From: Porticoccaceae bacterium
GTDB lineage: Bacteria > Pseudomonadota > Gammaproteobacteria > Pseudomonadales > Porticoccaceae
Direction of reading: 5' to 3'
DNA length: 5,939 nucleotides
Assembly: GCA_028822945.1 (NCBI GenBank)
Contig: JAPKCN010000124.1
Span: 1-5,939 of the forward strand
Part shown: piece by piece, positions 1-5,939 of the stretch
Numbering within the stretch: the first letter of the stretch is position 1
Layout of the letters: the number at the start of each line of letters is the position of its first letter
Translations under genes and position numbers: made by a program
The notes under the pieces: model-generated
What the model was told of the DNA's origin: nothing
The model's input: only the letters and a program-made list of their open reading frames with translations
Databases searched by the model: none

Positions 1-927
1 GCCAACTCGCTGCGAATATTGTGGTGTTACAAACACGTATCACGGACAGCGCTGACACAAATAACTTCGCCGGCACCCACCTGCAACAAATTCAACCGGT
101 CGTCAGCGACCAAAATATTAAGTGGCACAACGACAGTCTGCCGTTATTTTTCATCTAAATCGCCAACATGATGATCCCCTGTGGTGCAGGGACTGATCAA
201 ATCGATTTGCATAATTATATCGCGATCGCCACTTTGCATACAGACATCGAATTTAGTTATATCGCCGACTTAGGGTGATAGATCTTGAGCGGATGATGTC
301 TTTGTAAAAAACCACCGCCCTGCAAGATGACTCGCATTTAGCGTTTAACCGTGGCCACGCTCGAGAGCTGAAATAACTTGCCAATCTATGTTGGAACAGC
401 CTGAACCACCTCTGTCTTAACAAATCTGCCGATCAATCCCTGCGTCAAATGCCTGAGATTTCTCATCCCGATCAGCAGCAGCTACCTGCTTTGCGAGTAG
501 GGGTAAAACCTCGACAACTACTTTGGACTGCGGCTCGACACCCAGAGCTGGTAAAGCTCCCACAACTGCCGGGACTTCAGACGAGTCAGCGAATTCACCG
601 CCGCAAAAAATGGTTGCGAACGGCGCAACAGCTAACCCAAAGAATCGAAAAAATCTCGGCCCATCTCGGACAGTAGCCCGTTCGTATTTGCAGCATAATA
701 GCTGAATGACGGCGCTCTCCCATAGCGTTTGGTGTCGAAGTTTAGGCACCATTGTAACCAGTATCGACGCGTAAAAAAATGCATCGAAGACCGCACGACA
801 GCTAAAACATGATGACCGGATTTATTTTTTTATGCCAACTAAATACGACAGACGAACCCAGAAGCGCGACTAATATTTCGCGTCTCAACCCTCAACTGCC
901 CAGGTTATTAATGGCCGCATGTAAATC

Positions 928-953
928 CCCCAGCTAAAAACTAACCGCTGGGG
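928..953. repeat. GC-rich inverted repeat (hairpin)
   Basis: CCCCAGC (928-934) and GCTGGGG (947-953) are perfect 7-bp complementary arms around a 12-base A-rich loop. No run of T follows on either strand, so it is not a standard intrinsic terminator. It could be a weak transcription barrier, a protein-binding dyad or a leftover of a mobile element. The function is unknown; only the structure is seen. Confidence 0.45.
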
Positions 954-1150
954 AACTTGTCTTAAAAAGCCAGAAAATCGCACCTAACTGTTGGTATCAA
1001 AGTGCGTTTAGATAGCCCATTGGGCCGCACATATAGCCGTATTACCGATGTTCTAAACGGCTCGCAACAAAGCCGCCTCACAAACCCAACGGGCCACAGA
1101 GGCCAGACCAATCAGCGAGGCCTTCCTTGAACTCAAAAAGGTCACCGTTT

Positions 1151-1164
1151 ATCGCATATGCGAT
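1151..1164. promoter_or_regulatory. Perfect 14-bp palindrome upstream of the receptor gene
   Basis: ATCGCATATGCGAT reads identically on both strands. Its downstream end is 122 bases before the receptor ATG, within the expected promoter/operator zone of that gene. Perfect even-length palindromes of this size suit a homodimeric regulator (for example a LacI- or GntR-type repressor), but no regulator gene is in the window and I do not recognise the motif. I could not place a confident sigma-70 -35/-10 pair nearby. A weaker spaced dyad, GTTAC (1190-1194) and GTAAC (1205-1209), lies just downstream. Confidence 0.35.
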
Positions 1165-1272
1165 CCCTTACGCAGACAAACAATGCTATGTTACATATTG
1201 GCTCGTAACGTCTATCCGGCAAGCCCAGATGCATAACAAAAAAGACCGAAGCCACGTTTTGATGAGTTTTTT

Positions 1273-1279
1273 AAGGGGA
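1273..1279 (+). promoter_or_regulatory. Ribosome binding site of the TonB-dependent receptor gene
   Basis: AAGGGGA lies 7 bases before the ATG at 1287, close to ideal Shine-Dalgarno spacing. An in-frame TAA at 1272-1274 overlaps it, so the ATG at 1287 is the first possible ATG in this frame. Together these fix the receptor start. Confidence 0.8.
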
Positions 1280-1286
1280 TATATAC

Positions 1287-4200
1287 ATGTCATTCAGAAA
1301 ATCTACGCTCTCCAGCAGCATTGCACTGATTTTAGCAAGTGTCACTGCGCCGGTCATCGCAGAGGAAGAACTAATGCTGGAAGAAATAATCGTCGAGGGC
1401 GGCATTCGAGGCAGTCTGAAACGATCTATGGACATCAAGCGCGATTCCAACGGCGTCGTAGATGCAATCTCCGCTGAAGACATAGGCAAGTTCCCCGATA
1501 CAAACCTGGCCGAATCGCTACAACGAATAACCGGCGTTTCCATATCGCGCGTGCGCGGTGAAGGTAGTTCAGTGACAGTCCGCGGATTCGGCCCCGAGTA
1601 CAACTTAGTTACATTGAACGGCCGACAAATGCCGACCCACAACAGCGGTAGCCGGTCATTTGACTTTGGCGACCTAGCATCTGAGGGCGTTTCCGGTGTG
1701 CAGGTCTACAAAACTGCTCGCGCCGACATGCCCACTGGCGGTATCGGATCATTAATCAACATCTCGACGACGCGGCCACTCGATTCGCCAGGACAAATTG
1801 CTAGTTTTACCGCCAAAGCTAAATATGACCCCTCAGCCCGACAGGGCGGTGATATCGCCCCAGAGATATCGGCCATTTACAGCAACACATTCGCCGATGA
1901 CACCATCGGAATCGCCATCACCACAAGTTACTCGGAGCGCGAGAACGGCGTCAACAGCTACAACACGACTGGCTGGTTCACAGATCCAGCGAGTAAGGTG
2001 ACCGGTGAAATGCCACCCGATGACGCCAATCAAATAAACCGTCCTACAGTCGATTCCGGTGTCTTTATGTCCGTACCTAGAGCGGCAAATTACACTATCG
2101 AAGAGTTTGCCAGTCAGCGTATCAACGGACAGTTAACTTTGCAGTGGACGCCTGCAGACGATATTAGGGCAACGCTCGACTATACCTACTCCGAATTTGA
2201 TCTCGATAGAGTCTATAACAGCTTTGGCGGTTGGTTTACGCACTCCGGCGCCGCGGGCGGGCGCTTCACCGAGTGGGAAACCTATGGTCAGCATGCATCC
2301 CCATTGGTCTATACCGAAGTTAGTGATCCGGTGGACAATGCCATGGCCCTTGGCTCCGATGGCCGCGTCAACGAAAACGAATCACTGGGCTTTAACATCG
2401 AGTGGCGCGCGCGCGAGAATCTAACATTCGCAATCGACTACCACGATTCCTCAGCTGAAACGTCCGCCAACAATCCATACGGCACCTCTGTAAATGTTAA
2501 CATCGCGAGCTTTAACAGAGTCACAACTACCGTCGACTACACCGAAGAGTTGCCAGTTATCACGCTGGGCATGAACAGTGGTTCCGACCCCGACGGCGAC
2601 GGCCCCCTGCAAGCACCGAGTCGGCCGCTATACAAAAGCGATATGCTTATCACCGGCAGCGTGATTGGCAATGATATAGCCGAGATGAACATCGAGCAAA
2701 CCCGCTTCAAGGGCACCTTTGATCTATCTGATGTGACAAGTATCGACTTTGGCCTCGAGTCCACTGAAGTCACTAACCAAGGCTATGCATCAAATGTCGA
2801 ATTGGGTACCTGGGGCGGCATTGGCGAAACTGGAATGCTCGATGACATCCTCACCCGTGCCGACATGAGCGAACAATTTGATCAAATTTCTGGTTATGGC
2901 AATCGCGACAGAACTACCGAGTTTTTTATCGCAAATGCTAATGATGTGGCCGCTATCGCCCGTCAAATCTATGCAGATACCGGCAGAGCCTATCAGGATG
3001 TCGGAGACTGCGGCGACGGCTACTGCCCGAGTACCAATTGGGAACTGGATCAGTTCACCAAAGAAGAAAGCTACGCGGGCTATGTTCAAGTCAACCATAC
3101 TACTGAATTTAAGGGTATGCCCCTCAACGCTCACTTTGGCATACGCTACGAGGAAACCGATGTGACGTCCAAGGCTCTGGCGGAGCAGGGTGCCCTAGTT
3201 TATACCGTTGGCGGCGATGAATTTTACATAATCAAGGGCGCTGAATCGGTGAGGACCCCCTATAAAGGCTCCTATGATAAGACGCTGCCAAGTCTCGACA
3301 TTGACTTAACGGTTAGCGAAGATGTGGTATTACGCTGGTCCATGAGTCAAACCATAACCCGACCGGGTTGGGGAGATATCAAGGGTGGCATAGTTGCGCA
3401 GGGTGGAAACTTTAAGATCGATGGCCCTCGCGCCTCGGGTGGTAACCCTGGGTTGGAACCAATGCTGTCGACGAACCTCGACCTATCATTAGAGTGGTAT
3501 TACGACGAAGGCAGCTATTTCTCTGTTGGGTACTTTGAAAAAGACGTCGAGGACTTTATCGGTACCGACTTTCGTTATGAGACACTGTTTGGCGGCCTGC
3601 CAGATCCCACAGAAAGTAAATTATTTGCTGCCGTGGGGGCCGAATTGGGCTACTCTGGGGATAGTCAGTTAAAAGATAACTACCGAGAAATCGCCACGCA
3701 GATCCTCAGTGATTACGATGTCGAGGGAACAGTCGCTAATCAAAATGTTAGTAACGAAGTCTACGTTGTCGATGGTGAGGCGCGTTTGGTTGGGGTTGCT
3801 GGTGAGGGCGATCCATACCTCTGGAAAATCCGCTCTCCTGCCAATCAGGAAGATGCCAAAGTCGATGGTATCGAAATCAATCTGCAACATAACTTTGGTA
3901 CCTCAGGTTTTGGTGTGATCGCCAATGCCACCTTTGTAGATGCCGATGTTGCGTTTGATAACAGCAATCTGGAGGGTCAGTTCGTTTTGAATGGCCTCAG
4001 TGACTCTGCCAATCTGGTTGTTTTTTATGATAAAAACGGTATTCAAGCGCGCATCGCCTACAACTGGCGGGATGACTACCTTGCGGGTGTTGGCCAAGAT
4101 CAAGGGCGGTTTACCAACCCACAAAATGTCAGATCCTTTGACCAGATCGATATTAGCGCGAGCTATGAATACTCAGAAAATTTGTCATTTTTCTTTTCTG

Positions 4201-4313
4201 GAATAAATATCGGCGAATCGACCTACAGAGTCTACAGTCGGGAGTACCATCAGGTTCTGCAAATGGGTCAGACGGGAGCCCGTTATGATGTAGGGATGAC
4301 TTACAAATTCTAG
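1287..4313 (+). CDS. TonB-dependent outer-membrane receptor (Xanthomonas/Caulobacter type)
   Basis: This is a complete 1008-aa ligand-gated outer-membrane transporter, energised by TonB-ExbB-ExbD. Residues 1-25 form a Sec signal peptide (basic SFRKS, hydrophobic core, probable cleavage after VIA25). A TonB box follows (LEEIIVEG, 31-38), then a plug domain (about 40-165) with IRGSL, DAISAEDIGKFPDTNLAESL, QRITGV, VTVRGFGPEYNLVTLNGRQMP and GGIGSLINI at 151-159. The remainder is a beta-barrel with conserved strand motifs: SMSQTITRP (685-693), GNPGLEP (719-725), VDGIEI (859-864) and GLSDSANLVVFYDKNG (from 903). It ends in YKF, the terminal aromatic used for barrel assembly. These motifs match the TIGR01782-type family, often linked to carbohydrate uptake. 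Two loop features stand out: DPDGDG (434-439), resembling a calcium-binding turn, and a close cysteine pair, C575/C580. The ligand cannot be read from sequence. A terminator follows at 4353-4380, and a halogenase-family gene lies downstream on the same strand. The family call is near certain; a carbohydrate ligand is inference. Confidence 0.96.
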   Translation: MSFRKSTLSSSIALILASVTAPVIAEEELMLEEIIVEGGIRGSLKRSMDIKRDSNGVVDAISAEDIGKFPDTNLAESLQRITGVSISRVRGEGSSVTVRGFGPEYNLVTLNGRQMPTHNSGSRSFDFGDLASEGVSGVQVYKTARADMPTGGIGSLINISTTRPLDSPGQIASFTAKAKYDPSARQGGDIAPEISAIYSNTFADDTIGIAITTSYSERENGVNSYNTTGWFTDPASKVTGEMPPDDANQINRPTVDSGVFMSVPRAANYTIEEFASQRINGQLTLQWTPADDIRATLDYTYSEFDLDRVYNSFGGWFTHSGAAGGRFTEWETYGQHASPLVYTEVSDPVDNAMALGSDGRVNENESLGFNIEWRARENLTFAIDYHDSSAETSANNPYGTSVNVNIASFNRVTTTVDYTEELPVITLGMNSGSDPDGDGPLQAPSRPLYKSDMLITGSVIGNDIAEMNIEQTRFKGTFDLSDVTSIDFGLESTEVTNQGYASNVELGTWGGIGETGMLDDILTRADMSEQFDQISGYGNRDRTTEFFIANANDVAAIARQIYADTGRAYQDVGDCGDGYCPSTNWELDQFTKEESYAGYVQVNHTTEFKGMPLNAHFGIRYEETDVTSKALAEQGALVYTVGGDEFYIIKGAESVRTPYKGSYDKTLPSLDIDLTVSEDVVLRWSMSQTITRPGWGDIKGGIVAQGGNFKIDGPRASGGNPGLEPMLSTNLDLSLEWYYDEGSYFSVGYFEKDVEDFIGTDFRYETLFGGLPDPTESKLFAAVGAELGYSGDSQLKDNYREIATQILSDYDVEGTVANQNVSNEVYVVDGEARLVGVAGEGDPYLWKIRSPANQEDAKVDGIEINLQHNFGTSGFGVIANATFVDADVAFDNSNLEGQFVLNGLSDSANLVVFYDKNGIQARIAYNWRDDYLAGVGQDQGRFTNPQNVRSFDQIDISASYEYSENLSFFFSGINIGESTYRVYSREYHQVLQMGQTGARYDVGMTYKF

Positions 4314-4352
4314 TCGCCACCCATGTTCCTCAATCAATGGCACTTGCTTATT

Positions 4353-4380
4353 AAACCGCCTCGCTCATGAGGTGGTTTTT
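4353..4380 (+). terminator. Rho-independent terminator after the receptor gene
   Basis: AAACCGCCTC (4353-4362) pairs with GAGGTGGTTT (4369-4378) through ten positions, one being a G-U pair, around a 6-base GCTCAT loop. The stem runs directly into TTTTT at 4376-4380. It starts 40 bases after the receptor stop codon and should end most receptor transcripts before the halogenase-family gene. Confidence 0.85.
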
Positions 4381-4423
4381 ATGTTTTCCTGATCTCGCCA
4401 ATTTGAGCCAGACAGCTCAGGCA

Positions 4424-4461
4424 GCTAGATTAAAAATCGCTGACTAGCTTTTTAATCTAGC
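4424..4461. repeat. Perfect 13-bp inverted repeat with 12-base spacer
   Basis: GCTAGATTAAAAA (4424-4436) is exactly complementary to TTTTTAATCTAGC (4449-4461). The spacer (4437-4448) ends in CTAGC, which could pair with the first five bases of the left arm instead, so two alternative foldings are possible. The stem is AT-rich with an A tract and a T tract facing the spacer, so it is not a classic terminator in either direction. It sits between the receptor terminator and the halogenase start, so an operator for a dimeric regulator or a leader hairpin are the likely roles. The structure is certain; the function is not. Confidence 0.6.
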
Positions 4462-4474
4462 GCGTCCGGTGCGC
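4460..4474. repeat. Small GC-rich hairpin in the halogenase upstream region
   Basis: GCGC (4460-4463) and GCGC (4471-4474) can pair, extended by a G-U pair, around a short TCCGG loop. It overlaps the last two bases of the preceding 13-bp inverted repeat and ends just before the 14-bp palindrome. It is short enough to arise by chance, and is listed because of its position in a chain of dyads. Confidence 0.3.
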
Positions 4475-4477
4475 AGA

Positions 4478-4491
4478 TTAAGACGTCTTAA
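4478..4491. promoter_or_regulatory. Perfect 14-bp palindrome 27 bases before the halogenase start
   Basis: TTAAGACGTCTTAA is self-complementary and ends 27 bases before the ATG at 4519, a typical position for an operator overlapping a promoter or for a site near the transcription start. It shares AGATTAA at its left side (4475-4481) with the first arm of the upstream inverted repeat (4427-4433). That repeat's second arm carries the inverted form TTAATCT (4452-4458). This suggests repeated half-sites for one regulator. No -35/-10 pair is convincing. Confidence 0.4.
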
Positions 4492-4505
4492 AACAATAAG
4501 TTGTT
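4492..4505. repeat. Short AT-rich dyad next to the start codon
   Basis: AACAA (4492-4496) and TTGTT (4501-4505) pair around TAAG. The dyad abuts the 14-bp palindrome and ends 13 bases before the ATG, so in RNA it would lie in or near the ribosome-binding region. It is short and could be coincidental. Confidence 0.25.
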
Positions 4506-4518
4506 AAGATAAAATACT

Positions 4519-5939
4519 ATGAAACGTCCTTTAAAGCATGTTGTTATTGTCGGTGGGGGGTCAGCGGGCTGGCTGACGGCGTGCATATTGGCGGCTGAAC
4601 ACACAATCGACGCCGAGAGCGGATCCTTTCAAATCACTCTGATTGAATCCCCAACAATTAGTACAATTGGCGTTGGCGAGGGCACATGGCCATCAATGCG
4701 TGCCACATTGAAGAGAATAGGCATATCAGAAACTGAATTCTTTCGTGTCTGTAACGCGAGCTTTAAGCAGGGAACACAGTTTTATAATTGGATTCACGAA
4801 AAAGACTCCGGTTATGTCCATCCATTCACTCTGCCGCAATCCTTTGCTGAAGCTAATCTTGCGCAACCCTGGCAGCGTTCGCCCAACCGCATACCTTTCG
4901 CAGAGGCGGTCTGTCCTCAACTACCTCTGTTTGAGCAACATCTCGCCCCCAAGCAAATTTCAACACCAGAGTATGCCTGCCACCTCAACTACGGCTATCA
5001 TTTAGACGCAGGAAAATTTGCCCGTATGCTCCGCAAGCACGCCGTCGACAAACTTGGCGTGACGCATTTAAGCGCCGAGGTCGAGCAAGTTAATAATCAT
5101 GATAACGGTGATATCGCCTCACTGGCGACAACTGCGGGAACGATTTCTGGCGATCTCTTTATCGACTGTAGTGGCGCGCGATCGCTTCTTTTAGGTCAGC
5201 ATCTAGGTGTTGAATTTTGTAGCCAACGGCATATCCTATTTAACGATTCGGCCCTTGCGGCGCAAGTTCCCCACTCTTCGACAGAGGCAGATATAGCCTC
5301 TTGCACATTGTCGACGGCGCAGGATTGCGGCTGGATCTGGGATATTGGCCTGCCCAGTCGACGTGGGACCGGCTACGTCTATTCTAGTGCCCACACAACT
5401 GAGGAACAGGCGCAGACACGCTTGCGTAGTTATATAGCAGCGACCGCAGGTGAGGCTTTCGCCGAGCAGATCGAGGCGCGCAAATTAAACTATAATCCTG
5501 GGCATCGAGCAAAATTCTGGCATAAGAATTGTGTCGCCATTGGCATGTCAGCCGGCTTCATTGAGCCGCTAGAAGCATCCGCGCTGGTACTCGTCGAAGT
5601 CGCCGCCACCGAGATTGCCGATCAATTACCCGCCAACCGGCAACATATGGAACACGTGGCAAAGGGTTTTAATGACAATTTCCACTACCGTTGGGAATCG
5701 ATAATCGACTTCTTGAAATTACATTATGTGCTGTCTCAACGCCGCGATAATGACTACTGGAAAGATCATAGCGATACAGTCAGTATCCCAGATAGTCTAG
5801 CGGAGCGTTTGCAGCACTGGCGATATCAAAGTCCATGGCATCAGGACAACAGGCAGACCAACGAAATGTTCCCCGCGGCAAGCTATCAATATGTGCTTTA
5901 TGGTATGGGGTTTGAAACCCAGCCCAGCCATACTCAACG
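4519..5939 (+). CDS. Flavin-dependent tryptophan-halogenase family protein, 3' truncated by window edge
   Basis: This is a cytoplasmic FAD-dependent enzyme of the tryptophan-halogenase family (PF04820). Family members use FADH2, oxygen and halide to form hypohalous acid, which halogenates an aromatic, often indolic, ring. Residues 1-473 are present. Characterised members run to about 500-540 aa, so a few dozen residues are missing. Visible motifs are the FAD-binding GGGSAGW (12-18) with acidic E43 closing the second strand, GVGEGTWPS (51-59), the SFKQG lysine K83 (matching catalytic K79 of PrnA/RebH), DLFIDCSG (212-219), CGWIWDIGLPSRRGTGYVYSS (split 270-278 and 279-290), GFIEPLEAS (346-354) with E352 matching PrnA E346, and YVLYGMGF (458-465). 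WIWDIG replaces the textbook WxWxIP and FIEPLEASA replaces FxxPxxSxG, pointing to the subgroup often encoded beside TonB-dependent receptors rather than to dedicated free-tryptophan halogenases. The ATG follows an in-frame TAA at 4510-4512. The Shine-Dalgarno is weak (AAGA, 4506-4509). No flavin reductase is visible. The family is sure; the substrate is unknown. Confidence 0.94.
   Translation, partial: MKRPLKHVVIVGGGSAGWLTACILAAEHTIDAESGSFQITLIESPTISTIGVGEGTWPSMRATLKRIGISETEFFRVCNASFKQGTQFYNWIHEKDSGYVHPFTLPQSFAEANLAQPWQRSPNRIPFAEAVCPQLPLFEQHLAPKQISTPEYACHLNYGYHLDAGKFARMLRKHAVDKLGVTHLSAEVEQVNNHDNGDIASLATTAGTISGDLFIDCSGARSLLLGQHLGVEFCSQRHILFNDSALAAQVPHSSTEADIASCTLSTAQDCGWIWDIGLPSRRGTGYVYSSAHTTEEQAQTRLRSYIAATAGEAFAEQIEARKLNYNPGHRAKFWHKNCVAIGMSAGFIEPLEASALVLVEVAATEIADQLPANRQHMEHVAKGFNDNFHYRWESIIDFLKLHYVLSQRRDNDYWKDHSDTVSIPDSLAERLQHWRYQSPWHQDNRQTNEMFPAASYQYVLYGMGFETQPSHTQ

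Larger units (their letters stand above)
1..1272. other. Gene-poor stretch, possibly decayed; no supported gene
   Basis: I see no gene here that I would defend. All six frames are broken by frequent stops. The longest open frames (111 aa on the minus strand at 417-752, and 60-75 aa plus-strand frames overlapping it) lack a Shine-Dalgarno and resemble no family I know. At the left edge a plus-strand frame is open from base 3 to a TAA at 156-158 (about 51 residues, beginning QLAANIVVLQTRITDSAD). The same frame then reopens for about 39 codons to TGA-TAG at 276-281. It could be the tail of a gene starting outside the window, or the remains of one, but an open run this short can occur by chance. 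A GC-rich hairpin lies at 928-953 and a perfect palindrome at 1151-1164. No tRNA or rRNA is apparent. Confidence 0.5.

Noticed and set aside
449..705. Two overlapping plus-strand frames of 75 and 60 aa
   Set aside because: They overlap each other in different frames, lack ribosome binding sites and match no family; one is rich in Arg/Gln and loosely transposase-like, but not enough to call.
417..752. 111-aa open frame on the minus strand
   Set aside because: No Shine-Dalgarno before its ATG, no recognisable motif, unusual composition, and overlap with equally open plus-strand frames in a stretch full of stops.
928..953. CCCCAGC/GCTGGGG hairpin as terminator or integron attC site
   Set aside because: No T run follows on either strand, and the core site sequences of attC are absent; kept only as an inverted repeat.
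1127..1477. 116-aa plus-strand frame running into the receptor gene
   Set aside because: It overlaps the first 190 bases of a certain gene in another frame, and its end is an Arg-rich shadow of the receptor coding sequence.
1271..1642. 123-aa minus-strand frame over the receptor start
   Set aside because: Antisense shadow of the conserved plug region; no independent coding evidence. The other small frames within 1798-4206 were dismissed for the same reason.
4488..4515. Possible -35/-10 promoter (TTAAAA, 16 bases, TAAAAT) before the halogenase
   Set aside because: It would start transcription at or inside the start codon, requiring a leaderless mRNA, and the -35 is a poor match.
4726..5005. 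Small frames on both strands inside the halogenase gene
   Set aside because: The halogenase frame carries all conserved family motifs across this region, so these are shadows.
1..5939. CRISPR array, tRNA or rRNA genes
   Set aside because: No regularly spaced direct repeats and no cloverleaf or ribosomal RNA sequence were noticed on either strand.

Overview
The window (close to 50% GC by eye) looks like a chromosomal segment of a Gram-negative proteobacterium. It encodes a very large TonB-dependent outer-membrane receptor of the type first grouped from Xanthomonas and Caulobacter, followed by a flavin-dependent tryptophan-halogenase-family protein. This pairing is typical of carbohydrate- or polymer-scavenging Gammaproteobacteria and Alphaproteobacteria (marine Alteromonadales/Cellvibrionales relatives, Xanthomonadales, Caulobacterales). 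I infer a gammaproteobacterium from the general look of the sequence, but no single base proves it.

Layout. Positions 1-1272 contain no gene I can support: short overlapping frames, many stops, no convincing ribosome binding sites. A stop-interrupted frame at the left edge could be gene debris. The stretch also holds a GC-rich hairpin (928-953) and a perfect 14-bp palindrome (1151-1164) about 120 bp before the receptor. A good Shine-Dalgarno (1273-1279) precedes the complete 1008-aa receptor gene (1287-4313). The receptor is followed by a rho-independent terminator (4353-4380). A compact, dyad-rich control region (4424-4505) then leads to the halogenase-family gene (4519 to beyond 5939), which is cut by the right edge at residue 473.

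How the parts may work together. The receptor would import a scarce, bulky nutrient across the outer membrane using TonB/ExbBD energy. The halogenase-like flavoprotein would act in the cytoplasm, needing reduced FAD from a reductase not encoded here. Halogenase-family genes beside receptors of this family are a recurrent arrangement whose physiological substrate is generally unknown. The terminator and separate control region suggest the two genes are co-localised and perhaps co-regulated, but not simply one transcript. The main points of interest are this pairing, the subgroup-specific active-site motifs of the halogenase (WIWDIG rather than WxWxIP, FIEPLEASA rather than FxxPxxSxG), and the stacked dyads between the two genes.
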